Below are positions 27,561 through 36,761 of a stretch of DNA of 64,000 nt, piece after piece. The translations under genes were made by a program, and so were the position numbers. Under the pieces are notes generated by a model. It was not told the DNA's origin. It did not search any database and was given only the letters and a program-made list of their open reading frames with translations. Location of the stretch: positions 1,116,001-1,180,000 of the forward strand of contig JAFEDU010000002.1 of the NCBI GenBank assembly GCA_018241425.1, written 5' to 3'. Positions within the stretch are counted from its first letter, which is position 1; each line of letters opens with the position of its first letter. This DNA comes from Pseudomonadota bacterium. Its GTDB lineage: Bacteria > Pseudomonadota > Gammaproteobacteria > Steroidobacterales > Steroidobacteraceae.

Positions 27561-30101
27561 ATGGCCGAAGTCACCGTTTCGCAGTTTGCCGAGGTACTGA
27601 AGGTCCCCGTGGACCGGCTGCTGGTGCAGCTGGACCAGGCGGGCATCAAGGTAACCGGCCCCGATGCGCGCATCAGCGACGATGCGAAGCTCGAGTTGCT
27701 GACCCACCTGCGGCGTGCGCACGGCAGCGAGGAAGCCGCCGGCGACGGCGCCCCGCGCAAGATCACGCTCAAGCGCAAGACCCAGAGCGAGCTCAAGGTC
27801 TCGGCCAACCAGGGCCGGGCGCGCACCGTCAACGTCGAGGTGCGGCGCACCCGCAACTACATCAAGCGCGACGTGCTGGAAGAGCAGGCGCGCGTCCAGC
27901 AGGACGAGATCGACTCGCGCAAGCGCGAGGCGGAAGAGGCTGCGCGCGCCGCGACCGAGAAGGTCGAGGCCGAGCGCCGCGAGCGCGAGCGCCTGGAGGC
28001 CGAGAACCGCCGGCGCGTCGAGGAGGAAGAGACCCGGCGCCGCGCCCAGGAAGACGCGCGCCGCCAGGCCGAGCAGCGCACCCGCGACGACGAGGCGCGC
28101 CGCACCCGCGAGCGCGAGGAGCACGAGCGCCGCGCCGGGGACCGTGAGCGTCCCGAGGTCGCGCCCGCACCGGTACGGCCGGCGCCCGCCGCGGCCGCGC
28201 CCGATGGCGCCACCCGTTACGGACGCCAGGAGCTGCACGTCGCAGGCGACGTGAGCTCGCGCTACAAGAAGAAGAAGCGCACGCGCGCCCGTCCGCTGCC
28301 GGCGGCCGGCGGCGAGGGCCGCCATGGCTTCGAGATGCCCACCGCGCCGGTCAAGCGCGACGTGGCCATCGGCGAGACCGTCACGGTCGCAGAGCTGGCG
28401 CAGAAGATGGCCGTCAAGGCCAACGAGGTCATCAAGGTGCTCATGAACATGGGCGTGATGGTGACCATCAACCAGCCGATCGACCAGGACACCGCGGTGC
28501 TGGTGGCCGAGGAAATGGGCCACACCGCGAAGCTGGTGAAGGAAAACCAGATCGAGGAGGGCCTGCAGGGCGAGCAGAGCGCCGAGGAGACCGAGCCGCG
28601 GCCGCCCGTGGTCACGGTCATGGGCCATGTCGACCACGGCAAGACCTCGCTCCTGGACTACATCCGGCGCACCAAGGTGGCGGCCGGGGAGGCCGGCGGC
28701 ATCACCCAGCACATCGGCGCGTACCACGTCGAGACCGACAAGGGCGTCATCACCTTCCTGGACACCCCGGGCCACGCGGCGTTCACGGCGATGCGCGCCC
28801 GCGGCGCACGCGCCACGGACGTCGTGGTGCTGGTGGTGGCCGCCGACGACGGCGTGATGCCGCAGACCATCGAGGCGATCCAGCACGCGCGCGCGGCGAA
28901 CGTGCCGATCGTGGTCGCGGTGAACAAGATCGACAAGGGCGATGCGGACCCCGAGCGCGTGCGCACCGAGCTGTCCAAGTACGAGGTCATCTCCGAGGAG
29001 TGGGGTGGCCAGAACATCTTCGTCCCGGTCTCGGCCCGCACTGGCCAGGGCGTCGACCAGCTGCTGGACGCGATCCTGCTGCAGGCCGAAGTGCTCGAGC
29101 TGCGTGCCCCGCGCACCGGGCTCGCCAGCGGCATCGTCATCGAGTCGAGCGTGGAGAAGGGCCGCGGCGCGGTCGCGACCGTGCTGGTGAAGCGTGGCAC
29201 GCTGAAGATGGGGGACCCCATCATCGCCGGCACCGAGTTCGGGCGCGTGCGCGCCATGTTCGACGAGAACGGCAAGCCGGTGCAGGAAGCGCTGCCCTCG
29301 ATGCCGGTCGTGGTGCTCGGTCTTGCGGCCGCACCGAACGCGGGCGACGAGCTCTTGGCGGCCGAGAGCGAGCGCAAGGCACGCGAGGTCGCCCTGTACC
29401 GCCAGGGCAAGTTCCGCGACGTGAAGCTCGCCCGCCAGGCGACCCGCGCCGAGGACGTGTTCTCCCAGATGGGCGAAGCCAAGGCGGGCGTCGTGGCGGT
29501 GCTGATCAAGGCCGACGTGCAGGGCAGCTCCGAGGCGCTGCGCGAGGCACTCACCAAGCTCTCCACCGACGAGGTGCAGGTGAAGATCATCGCCAGCGGC
29601 CTGGGCGGCATCACCGTGTCCGACGTGCAGCTCGCCGCCGCCTCGCGCGCGCTCATCATCGGCTTCAACGTGCGTGCCGATGCCGGTGCCCGCGACGCGG
29701 TCAAGGAGACCGGCGTCGAGGTGCGCTACTACAGCATCATTTACGAAGCCATCGACGACGTGAAGCAGATGATGTCCGGCATGCTGCAGCCGGAGATCAA
29801 GGAGCAGATCGTCGGCATCGCGCAGGTGCGCGAGGTGTTCCGCTCCTCGAAGTTCGGCGTGGTGGCCGGGTGCCTGGTGACGGAAGGCTTCGTGCGGCGC
29901 AACAACCCGATCCGCGTGCTGCGCGATAATGTGGTGATCTTCGAGGGCGCGCTGGAGTCCCTCAAGCGCTTCAAGGACGATGCCGGCGAAGTGCGTGCCG
30001 GCACCGAGTGCGGCGTCGGGGTCAAGAACTACCAGGACGTGCGCGTCGGCGACCAGATCGAGTGCTTCGCGCGCGTCGAGGTGGCGAGAACCCTGCAGTA
30101 A
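27561..30101 (+). CDS. infB: Translation initiation factor IF-2
   Basis: GTPase that brings fMet-tRNA to the 30S subunit. 846 aa: IF2-N domain ([16 protein letters not shown]), a long charged Glu/Arg coiled linker (about 110-205), a second IF2-N block ([24 protein letters not shown]), the G domain with [19 protein letters not shown] and NKID, then domains II-IV ending in VGDQIECF. The start has only a weak ribosome site (GAGGAAC). The stop overlaps the rbfA start (TAATG). Confidence 0.97.
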   Translation: MAEVTVSQFAEVLKVPVDRLLVQLDQAGIKVTGPDARISDDAKLELLTHLRRAHGSEEAAGDGAPRKITLKRKTQSELKVSANQGRARTVNVEVRRTRNYIKRDVLEEQARVQQDEIDSRKREAEEAARAATEKVEAERRERERLEAENRRRVEEEETRRRAQEDARRQAEQRTRDDEARRTREREEHERRAGDRERPEVAPAPVRPAPAAAAPDGATRYGRQELHVAGDVSSRYKKKKRTRARPLPAAGGEGRHGFEMPTAPVKRDVAIGETVTVAELAQKMAVKANEVIKVLMNMGVMVTINQPIDQDTAVLVAEEMGHTAKLVKENQIEEGLQGEQSAEETEPRPPVVTVMGHVDHGKTSLLDYIRRTKVAAGEAGGITQHIGAYHVETDKGVITFLDTPGHAAFTAMRARGARATDVVVLVVAADDGVMPQTIEAIQHARAANVPIVVAVNKIDKGDADPERVRTELSKYEVISEEWGGQNIFVPVSARTGQGVDQLLDAILLQAEVLELRAPRTGLASGIVIESSVEKGRGAVATVLVKRGTLKMGDPIIAGTEFGRVRAMFDENGKPVQEALPSMPVVVLGLAAAPNAGDELLAAESERKAREVALYRQGKFRDVKLARQATRAEDVFSQMGEAKAGVVAVLIKADVQGSSEALREALTKLSTDEVQVKIIASGLGGITVSDVQLAAASRALIIGFNVRADAGARDAVKETGVEVRYYSIIYEAIDDVKQMMSGMLQPEIKEQIVGIAQVREVFRSSKFGVVAGCLVTEGFVRRNNPIRVLRDNVVIFEGALESLKRFKDDAGEVRAGTECGVGVKNYQDVRVGDQIECFARVEVARTLQ

Positions 30102-30499
30102 TGCCCCAGGCCCGCAACCAGCGCATCGAGTCGGAGATCCAGCGCGTGCTCGCGACGCTCATCGCGCGCGAGGTAAAGGATCCCCGCGTCGGCAACGTCA
30201 CGATCACCCAGGTGAGCATGGCGGCCGACATGGGCGCGGCGCGCGTCTACTTCACCCCGTTCGCCGGCTCGGCGCACCCGCCGGACGAGGTGCGCGCGGG
30301 GCTCACGCGCGCGGCTGGATTCCTGCGCGGGGAACTCGGGCGCCGCCTCGGGCTGCGCCACGCCCCGCGGCTGGAGTTCCTCTTCGATGAGACGCCCGAG
30401 GGTGCGGCGCGGCTGACGCGACTGATCGATTCGGCGGTGGCCGACGACCGGGCCGCCCACGACGGCGAGGATCCCCCGCCGGCCGATCCCGCGCGCTGA
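30101..30499 (+). CDS. rbfA: 30S ribosome-binding factor RbfA
   Basis: Late 30S maturation and cold-adaptation factor. 132 aa with the KH-like fold blocks RIESEIQRVLATLIAREVKDPRV, VTITQVSMAADMGAARVYFTP and LGLRHAPRLEFLFDETPE. ATG shares its A with the infB stop. The acidic tail is variable. Confidence 0.95.
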   Translation: MPQARNQRIESEIQRVLATLIAREVKDPRVGNVTITQVSMAADMGAARVYFTPFAGSAHPPDEVRAGLTRAAGFLRGELGRRLGLRHAPRLEFLFDETPEGAARLTRLIDSAVADDRAAHDGEDPPPADPAR

Positions 30500-30524
30500 A
30501 GGCGCGCGCGGGATCGCAAGTCCG

Positions 30525-31427
30525 GTGTCCCCCGTGCGCGGCGGCGTGCTGCTGCTCGACAAGCCGCTCGGGCTCTCCTCGAATGCGGCGCTGCAGCGGG
30601 TCCGTACGCTCGCCGGGCGTATCAAGGGTGGGCACGTCGGCAGCCTCGACCCGCTGGCGACCGGCATGCTCCCGGTCTGCCTCGGAGAGGCGACCAAGGT
30701 GGCAGGCGACATCGTGAGCCTGCGCAAGTGCTACCAGTTCACCGTGAGCTTCGGGGCCGCGACGGCGACCGGGGACGCCGAGGGCGAGGTGACGGCGCGG
30801 GCCGAAGTCCCGCCACTGGCAGGTGAGGCGCTCGCCGCGGCACTCGCCCGGTTCGTAGGGACAAGCTCCCAGGTGCCCCCGATGTATTCGGCGATCAAGC
30901 AGGGGGGGCAGCCGCTCTATCGCCTTGCCCGCGCCGGGCTCGAGGTACCGCGGGAAGCGCGCGAGATCACGATCGACCGGCTCGAGATCCTCCGGATCGC
31001 CCCGGCAGCGCTGTCGCTCGAAGTCCTGTGCTCCAAGGGCACGTACGTGCGCGTCCTGGCGCAGGACATCGCCCGGGCCCTCAACACCGTGGGGCACGTG
31101 ACCCAGCTGCGGCGGGTCTACGTGGAGCCGTTCGAGGGCCATGCCCTGCACACGCTCGAGTCGCTGGCGGCCGGTTGTGCCCGGGGCGAGCCGCTGCCGC
31201 TCCTGCCGATCGATGCGCCGCTCGCCCACCTGCCGGCGCATTCCCTGAGCGCTCCCGAGCGCGAGCGCCTGCTCCACGGCCAGCGCCTGGCATGGCCGGG
31301 GGTTCCCGAGGCGCCGCGGGTGCGCCTCTATGGCCCGGACCGGGAGTTCCTGGGCTTGGGATCCGTGGCCGGCGGGGTCCTGCGCCCGCAGCGGCTGCTT
31401 GCCGTACCCGGCAGCCCGGGAGCCTGA
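30525..31427 (+). CDS. truB: tRNA pseudouridine-55 synthase TruB
   Basis: Forms pseudouridine 55 in the T loop of tRNAs. 300 aa: GVLLLDKPLGLSSN at the start, the catalytic Asp in GGHVGSLDPLATGMLP near residue 42 (the family more often has GHTGTLDP), KCYQFTVSFGAATATGDAEG, VPPMYSAIKQGG, CSKGTYVRVLAQDI, and a C-terminal PUA-like part. GTG start 25 bases after rbfA. Confidence 0.95.
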   Translation: MSPVRGGVLLLDKPLGLSSNAALQRVRTLAGRIKGGHVGSLDPLATGMLPVCLGEATKVAGDIVSLRKCYQFTVSFGAATATGDAEGEVTARAEVPPLAGEALAAALARFVGTSSQVPPMYSAIKQGGQPLYRLARAGLEVPREAREITIDRLEILRIAPAALSLEVLCSKGTYVRVLAQDIARALNTVGHVTQLRRVYVEPFEGHALHTLESLAAGCARGEPLPLLPIDAPLAHLPAHSLSAPERERLLHGQRLAWPGVPEAPRVRLYGPDREFLGLGSVAGGVLRPQRLLAVPGSPGA

Positions 31428-31439
31428 GGGCCTTAACCC

Positions 31440-31469
31440 TTGTGGCGATGCCGCTCCGCCATATAGAAT
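31440..31469 (+). promoter_or_regulatory. Predicted rpsO promoter
   Basis: TTGTGG (31440-31445) and TAGAAT (31464-31469) with an 18-base spacer, just after the truB stop and about 50 bases before rpsO. Confidence 0.55.
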
Positions 31470-31520
31470 TGGCGGCTTACCAAAAGGCTCTTAAAAGTAA
31501 GTAGTTAGGACAATCGCGCA

Positions 31521-31790
31521 ATGGCATTAACCAGCGAGAAAAAGGGCGGCATCCTCGCCCAGTTCCGCCGCGGCCCCGCCGACACCGGTTCACCGGAAGT
31601 GCAGGTCGCGCTCCTCTCCGAGCGTATCAACGGCCTGGGCGAGCACTTCAGCGCCCACAAGCGCGATCACTCCTCGCGCCGCGGCCTCGTGAAGCTCGTG
31701 AACCAGCGCCGCAAGCTCCTCGATTACCTCAGAGCCACACAGCCCGAGAAGTACCAGGAGCTCGTCGAGCGCCTGGGACTGCGCCGCTAA
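31521..31790 (+). CDS. rpsO: 30S ribosomal protein S15
   Basis: Binds 16S rRNA in the central domain. 89 aa, typical: [58 protein letters not shown]. Followed by a strong terminator and then pnp, the usual order. Confidence 0.98.
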   Translation: MALTSEKKGGILAQFRRGPADTGSPEVQVALLSERINGLGEHFSAHKRDHSSRRGLVKLVNQRRKLLDYLRATQPEKYQELVERLGLRR

Positions 31791-31799
31791 GAACTGAAA

Positions 31800-31822
31800 G
31801 GGCCGCCCGCGCCGGGCGGCCC
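31800..31822 (+). terminator. Terminator after rpsO
   Basis: GGGCCGCCC (31800-31808) pairs perfectly with GGGCGGCCC (31814-31822) around GCGCC, followed by TTGCCGTTTCT. Read-through would feed pnp. Confidence 0.75.
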
Positions 31823-31878
31823 TTGCCGTTTCTGCTCTCAGGATTTCCCCGCACTTTCACACCTTCGAGGATCGAGCC

Positions 31879-33966
31879 TTGAGCGTCGTCAGCAAGTCGT
31901 TTCCGTACGGTCAGCACAACGTCACCATCGAGACGGGCGAAATGGCCCGCCAGGCCGACGGGGCCGTGCGCGTTTCCATGGGCGAGACCGTCGTGCTCGT
32001 CACCGCGGTCGCCAAGACCAGCCCCACCCCGGGGCGTGATTTCTTCCCCCTGACCGTCAACTACATCGAGAAGACCTACGCCGCGGGACGCATCCCGGGC
32101 GGCTTCTTCAAGCGCGAGGGACGCCCGACCGAGAAAGAGACGCTCACCTCGCGCCTCATCGATCGCCCGATCCGCCCGCTGTTCCCGGACGGCTTCTACA
32201 ACGACGTGCAGGTGGTGGCCACCGTGCTGTCGATGGATCCGGACATCGACGCCGACATCCCCTCGCTGCTGGGCGCCTCGGCGGCGCTGGCGCTGTCGGG
32301 GATCCCCTTCAGCGGCCCGATCGGCGCGGCGCGCGTCGGCTACAAGGACGGTAAGTACCTCCTCAACCCCACCGCCAAGGAACTCGCGGGCTCCGACCTG
32401 CACCTGGTCGTGGCCGGAACCCAGGACGCGGTGCTCATGGTCGAGTCCGAGGCCAAGGGCCTGTCCGAGGAAGTGATGCTCGGCTCGGTGGTGTTCGGCC
32501 ACCAGCAGATGCAGGTCGCCATCAAGGCGATCCGCGAGCTCGCCGCCGAAGCCGGCAAGCCGCGCTGGAAATGGGAGGCGCCGGCCGCGAACGCGGAGCT
32601 GGCAAGTGCCGTCTCGCTGCACGCGCAGGCCGCGCTCGCCCAGGCGTACAGCATCACCGAGAAGCAGGCGCGCCACGCCCGCATCGGGGAGATCAAGACC
32701 CAGACCGCCGCGACGCTCGCGGGCGGCGAGGCGCCGAAGTACAACGCCGAGCAGGTCGACGATGCGCTCTTCAAGCTGGAGAGCAACATCGTGCGCCAGC
32801 GCATCCTCAACGGCGAGCCGCGCATCGACGGCCGCGACACGCTCACCGTGCGCCCGATCACGGTCAAGGTCGGCGTGCTGCCCCGCACCCACGGCTCAGC
32901 GCTCTTCACGCGCGGGGAGACGCAGGCCCTGGTGGTCACCACGCTCGGCACGACGCGCGATGCGCAGATCATTGACGCGCTCGAGGGCGAGCGCCGCGAG
33001 CCGTTCATGCTGCACTACAATTTCCCGCCGTTCTCCGTCGGCGAGACCGGCATGATGGGGTCGCCCAAGCGCCGCGAGATCGGCCACGGCAACCTGGCGC
33101 GCCGCGGCGTGAGCGCGGTGATGCCGGACATGACGACCTTCCCGTACGTCATCCGCGTGGTCTCGGAGATCCTGGAGTCCAACGGCTCCAGCTCGATGGC
33201 GAGCGTCTGCGGTACGTCGCTCGCCCTGATGGACGCGGGCGTGCCCCTCAAGGCGCCGGTGGCCGGCGTCGCCATGGGCCTGGTGCTCGAGGGCGGCCGC
33301 TTCAAGGTGCTCACCGACATCCTCGGTGACGAGGATCACCTCGGCGACATGGATTTCAAGGTCGCCGGCACCAAGGACGGCGTGACCGCCCTGCAGATGG
33401 ACATCAAGGTCGAGGGCGTGACGCCCGAGATCATGAAGGTCGCGCTCGAGCAGGCGCGCGCCGGCCGGCTGCACATCCTCGGCGAGATGAACAAGGTCAT
33501 CAGTGCGCCGCGGGACAAGATGTCCGAGTGGGCGCCCTCGATCATCACCCTCAAGATCGACCCGGAGAAGATTCGCGACGTCATCGGCAAGGGTGGCGCG
33601 GTGATCCGCCAGATCACCGAGGAGACCGGCACCACGATCGACATCGAGAGCGACGGCACGGTGAAGATCGCCTCCGTCAGCGGCCAGGCCGGGCGCGAGG
33701 CGCAGCGCCGCATCGAGCTGATCACGGCCGACGTCGAGGTCGGGCAGATTTACGAGGGCAAGGTCGCGCGCCTGATGGACTTCGGCGCGTTTGTCACGAT
33801 CCTGCCGGGACGCGACGGCCTGGTGCACATCTCGCAGATCTCCAACGAGCGCGTGGAGCGGGTCAGCGACAAGCTCAAGGAAGGCGACGTGATCCGCGTG
33901 AAGGTGCTCGAGGTCGATCGCCAGGGGCGCATCCGCCTGTCGATGCGCGACGTCGACGCGGCCTGA
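31879..33966 (+). CDS. pnp: Polyribonucleotide nucleotidyltransferase (PNPase)
   Basis: Phosphorolytic 3'-5' exoribonuclease and degradosome component. 695 aa: two RNase PH domains ([57 protein letters not shown]), KH domain ([20 protein letters not shown]) and S1 domain ([28 protein letters not shown]). TTG start at 31879 with GAGGA upstream. A terminator follows the stop. Confidence 0.97.
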   Translation: MSVVSKSFPYGQHNVTIETGEMARQADGAVRVSMGETVVLVTAVAKTSPTPGRDFFPLTVNYIEKTYAAGRIPGGFFKREGRPTEKETLTSRLIDRPIRPLFPDGFYNDVQVVATVLSMDPDIDADIPSLLGASAALALSGIPFSGPIGAARVGYKDGKYLLNPTAKELAGSDLHLVVAGTQDAVLMVESEAKGLSEEVMLGSVVFGHQQMQVAIKAIRELAAEAGKPRWKWEAPAANAELASAVSLHAQAALAQAYSITEKQARHARIGEIKTQTAATLAGGEAPKYNAEQVDDALFKLESNIVRQRILNGEPRIDGRDTLTVRPITVKVGVLPRTHGSALFTRGETQALVVTTLGTTRDAQIIDALEGERREPFMLHYNFPPFSVGETGMMGSPKRREIGHGNLARRGVSAVMPDMTTFPYVIRVVSEILESNGSSSMASVCGTSLALMDAGVPLKAPVAGVAMGLVLEGGRFKVLTDILGDEDHLGDMDFKVAGTKDGVTALQMDIKVEGVTPEIMKVALEQARAGRLHILGEMNKVISAPRDKMSEWAPSIITLKIDPEKIRDVIGKGGAVIRQITEETGTTIDIESDGTVKIASVSGQAGREAQRRIELITADVEVGQIYEGKVARLMDFGAFVTILPGRDGLVHISQISNERVERVSDKLKEGDVIRVKVLEVDRQGRIRLSMRDVDAA

Positions 33967-33982
33967 GCCAATGAACAAGGCG

Positions 33983-34005
33983 CCCCCGGAGGCTCGCTCC
34001 GGGGG
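33983..34005 (+). terminator. Terminator after pnp
   Basis: CCCCCGGAG/CTCCGGGGG perfect arms with a GCTCG loop, followed by TTCCCC. It lies between convergent pnp and phaR. Confidence 0.7.
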
Positions 34006-34029
34006 TTCCCCGATCCAACCCGCGGCGTC

Positions 34030-34356
34030 TCAGCCGCGGCCGTTCTGGCTCGAAAACTGCCGCAGGCTCTGCTCCAGGTAATTGCCCACTACGGCGCGGC
34101 TGCCGCCGCCGTACGAACGGATCACCTGCGAGAGGAAGTCGCAGCTCATGAGCGGCTCCCCGTCGTGCTCCTGCTCGGCGATCACCTGCAGCAGGATGCT
34201 GCGCGTGATGTCCGCCTGCGTTTTCTTGTCCATGACCACGAACTCGATCCGCTCTATCACGAGGCGCCGGATGTCGGCGAGGGTGATGTAGCGGCTCTCG
34301 ACCGTGTCATACAGACGCCGGTTCGGATACTTCTTGATGGTGCGCGGTTCGCTCAT
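34030..34356 (-). CDS. phaR: Polyhydroxyalkanoate synthesis repressor PhaR (short form)
   Basis: DNA-binding regulator of PHA granule genes. TIKKYPNRRLYDTVESRYITLADIRRLV is the PHB accumulation regulator DNA-binding domain (residues 6-35 or so) and ITRSILLQVIAEQE the second domain. At 108 aa it is clearly shorter than many PhaR proteins, which have longer C-terminal tails; both named domains are present. No PHA synthase or depolymerase lies in this window. Confidence 0.85.
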   Translation of the reverse strand: MSEPRTIKKYPNRRLYDTVESRYITLADIRRLVIERIEFVVMDKKTQADITRSILLQVIAEQEHDGEPLMSCDFLSQVIRSYGGGSRAVVGNYLEQSLRQFSSQNGRG

Positions 34357-34473
34357 CGAACGTCCCCCACTTAAGGCTCGTAATGCACCTTCCTTAGTGC
34401 AGGGCACTTCGCGGCTACCTTATACAAGTGCTCCGGAGGCGACCACCGGCATGCCGCGAAACTGCGTCCCCCC

Positions 34474-35331
34474 TTAATCGGTCACGACCCGGGTGCGGAT
34501 CCCACGCAGTGCATCAATATTCCAGTGCGCGGTGCCCCAGTCGAGGAGCGTCGCGGGGGCCTCGGCCTTGAGCTCGGCCGGCGGTGACTGTCCGAGGTAG
34601 GTGAGCGCGACCCACAGCTGCGCGCCGGCGCGCCCCGGGTCGAGTGCCACGGAACGCCGTGATTTGGCGAGTTTTTCGCCATCCGGCTCGGTCAGGAGCG
34701 GCAGGTGGGCGTAGCGCGGGCGCGGTACCCGGAGGGCGTCCTGCAGCGCCGTCTGCCAGGGCGTGCTGTCGATCAGGTCGGCGCCGCGGACGACATCGGT
34801 GATCCCCGCCTCGGCATCGTCGACCACGACCGCCAGCTGGTAAGCAAATGTAAGGTCGCGGCGGCGCACGACCACGTCCCCGAGCGCGGCGGCGTCGAAG
34901 CGGCAACGGCCCTGGAGCCGGTCCTCGAATGCGACCGGCCCATCGCTCATGCGGAAGCGGATGGCCGCCGGCCCCGGGTGCCGGGCGCCGGTGCGACAGG
35001 TGCCCGGATAGCGCGACTCGGGGGAGAGCTCGCGGCGCGAACAGGTGCAGGGGTAGGTGAGTCCCGCGGTCGTCAGCCGCGCGAGTGCATCGGTGTACTG
35101 CGCGGTGCGGCGACTCTGGTACTCGGGTGTGCCGTCCCAGCGGAGACCGAACTGCTCGAGTATCGCGAGCATGCGGTCGGCGCAGCCTGGAACCTCACGC
35201 TCGCGGTCGAGATCCTCGATGCGTAGCAGCCACCGGCCGCCGGCGGCGCGAGCGTCGAGGTAGCTGCCCACGGCGGCGAGCAGTGAGCCGAGATGGAGGT
35301 CACCGGTGGGCGAGGGGGCGAAGCGCCCGAC
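34474..35331 (-). CDS. gluQ: Glutamyl-Q tRNA(Asp) synthetase, start codon unclear
   Basis: Attaches glutamate to queuosine in tRNA-Asp; a catalytic-core paralogue of GluRS without the anticodon domain. Seen: RFAPSPTGDLHLGS (HIGH-like motif), RIEDLDRERE, a Cys cluster CTCSRREL with a downstream CRTG for zinc, VVRGADLIDSTPWQ, and KLAKSRRS (KMSKS-like). The first conserved residues lie at 35331 (Val of VGRF), yet no ATG, GTG, TTG or CTG occurs in frame between there and the dksA end. The first canonical start is a GTG at 35271, which would delete the HIGH-like motif. It directly follows dksA, as in many gammaproteobacteria. Confidence 0.85.
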   Translation of the reverse strand, partial: VGRFAPSPTGDLHLGSLLAAVGSYLDARAAGGRWLLRIEDLDREREVPGCADRMLAILEQFGLRWDGTPEYQSRRTAQYTDALARLTTAGLTYPCTCSRRELSPESRYPGTCRTGARHPGPAAIRFRMSDGPVAFEDRLQGRCRFDAAALGDVVVRRRDLTFAYQLAVVVDDAEAGITDVVRGADLIDSTPWQTALQDALRVPRPRYAHLPLLTEPDGEKLAKSRRSVALDPGRAGAQLWVALTYLGQSPPAELKAEAPATLLDWGTAHWNIDALRGIRTRVVTD

Positions 35332-35377
35332 GTAGGCCGCGGGCGTATGCCGCCCGTCGCGGACCGCAGCGGCAGGT

Positions 35378-36136
35378 TCAGCGGTAGCGATCGTCGCGGT
35401 CGCCGTACTGGCGCTCGCGCCGCTCGCGGCGTTCCTGCGCCTCGATGCTCAGTGTGGCGACCGGGCGCGCCTCGAGGCGCTTGATGCCGATCTCCTCGCC
35501 GGTCTCCAGGCAGTAGCCGTAGGAGCCGTCCTCGATCCGCTTCAGCGCCTCGTCGATCTTGCGGATCAGTTTGCGTTCGCGGTCGCGGGTGCGCAGCTCG
35601 AGGCTGAACTCTTCTTCCTGCGTGGCGCGATCGTTCGGGTCGGGGAAGTTGGCCGCCTCGTCCTTCATGTGCGAAACGGTGCGATCGACTTCCTCCATCA
35701 GGTCGCGCTTCCAGTTGTTGAGGATGGTGCGGAAGTGCTCGAGCTGCTCCTTGCTCATGTACAGCTCGCCGCGCTTGACGATGTAGGGCTGTACGTTGCG
35801 CGGACCTGCCAGCAGGCTGCCTGGCTCGATCGTGTCGCCGTCGTCGCCCTCGCCGGGCGCGCTCGATGCGCGCGCGATGGCCGTCGCGGTCACGGGCGTC
35901 GCGGCGGGCGCAGCCGCGCGCGGCAGCGGCTTCTTCAGTTCGGTCTCGGCGGCGGGTGCTGCGCCTGCGGGCTTCTTCGTGGGCGCCGCCGGGGCCACCT
36001 TGCGGACCTGCGCGCTCACCGGGCGGGGCCGGGCGGCCGGCTCGGGCTTGCGGGCGGCGACCTTGCGCGCCGGCGGCCGGCTCGCGGGCTTCTTGGCCTT
36101 CGCAGACTTGGGCGCAGCTTTCTTCGCCGGCATCAA
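35378..36136 (-). CDS. dksA: RNA polymerase-binding factor DksA, CxxT type with long N-terminal extension
   Basis: Binds the RNAP secondary channel and, with ppGpp, tunes rRNA and amino-acid promoters. 252 aa. The C-terminal ~150 residues match DksA: coiled coil with FPDPNDRATQEEEFSLELRTRDRERKL (tip Asp residues; shown as a family block), and GYCLETGEEIGIKRLEARP. Only one of the four zinc cysteines remains (CLET, then SIEA), as in zinc-independent DksA forms. The first ~100 residues are a Lys/Pro/Ala tail (PAKKAAPKSAKAKKPA) absent from enteric DksA. The ATG at 36136 fixes the tail as part of the gene; whether it is always kept is unknown. Confidence 0.92.
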   Translation of the reverse strand: MMPAKKAAPKSAKAKKPASRPPARKVAARKPEPAARPRPVSAQVRKVAPAAPTKKPAGAAPAAETELKKPLPRAAAPAATPVTATAIARASSAPGEGDDGDTIEPGSLLAGPRNVQPYIVKRGELYMSKEQLEHFRTILNNWKRDLMEEVDRTVSHMKDEAANFPDPNDRATQEEEFSLELRTRDRERKLIRKIDEALKRIEDGSYGYCLETGEEIGIKRLEARPVATLSIEAQERRERRERQYGDRDDRYR

Positions 36137-36312
36137 TGACTCCCGTTCGCGGGGCCCCACCGAGGACCCCTTTAAAGAACGCGCGATTATACCGGCGCAC
36201 CCCCGCCTGTACAGTGCCGCAAAGGCGTGGATTTCAGGGGTTTCGGAGCCCCGGGGGCCGCCGCGGGACGGGCGGATAAACGTGAGCCGCGGCGCGCACT
36301 CACGCGCGCTTC

Positions 36313-36702
36313 TTAAGGCAGGCTGACGGGTGCGGGCGGGCTCCAGCCGGCCTGTCGGCGCTCGGCGACAACGGTGGTGTAGATCCCGCCGCGCACGTTG
36401 AAGCGCGCACTCAGGCGCAGGAACCGGGGCGCGAGCGTGCGCTCCAGGTGATCGGCGATCTCGTTGGTCACGGCCTCGTGGAAGGCGCCGCGATCGCGGA
36501 ACGACCAGATGTAGAGCTTCAGGGACTTCAGTTCCACGCACAGCGCGGCCGGAACGTACTCCAGGTCGAGCGTGGCGAAGTCCGGCTGCCCGGTGCGCGG
36601 ACACAGGCACGTGAACTCCGGCATCTGCATGCGGATCGTGTAGTCGCGCGAGCTCTGCGGGTTTGGGAAGGTCTCGAGCTCGCGGGTGGGCGCAGTGGGC
36701 AT
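36313..36702 (-). CDS. queF: NADPH-dependent 7-cyano-7-deazaguanine reductase QueF
   Basis: Reduces preQ0 to preQ1 in queuosine synthesis. 129 aa, the short (unimodular) form. The nucleophilic Cys is in [15 protein letters not shown] (about residue 31-33), and the substrate Glu in [12 protein letters not shown] stop near 36313. With gluQ close by, two steps of queuosine metabolism sit within 2.3 kb. Divergent from smc with only 59 bases between. Confidence 0.95.
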   Translation of the reverse strand: MPTAPTRELETFPNPQSSRDYTIRMQMPEFTCLCPRTGQPDFATLDLEYVPAALCVELKSLKLYIWSFRDRGAFHEAVTNEIADHLERTLAPRFLRLSARFNVRGGIYTTVVAERRQAGWSPPAPVSLP

Positions 36703-36761
36703 ATTCCACTACACTACACCATCCTCGATCGCTCTGAAGTTAAGGACGGAAGTAATTCGAG

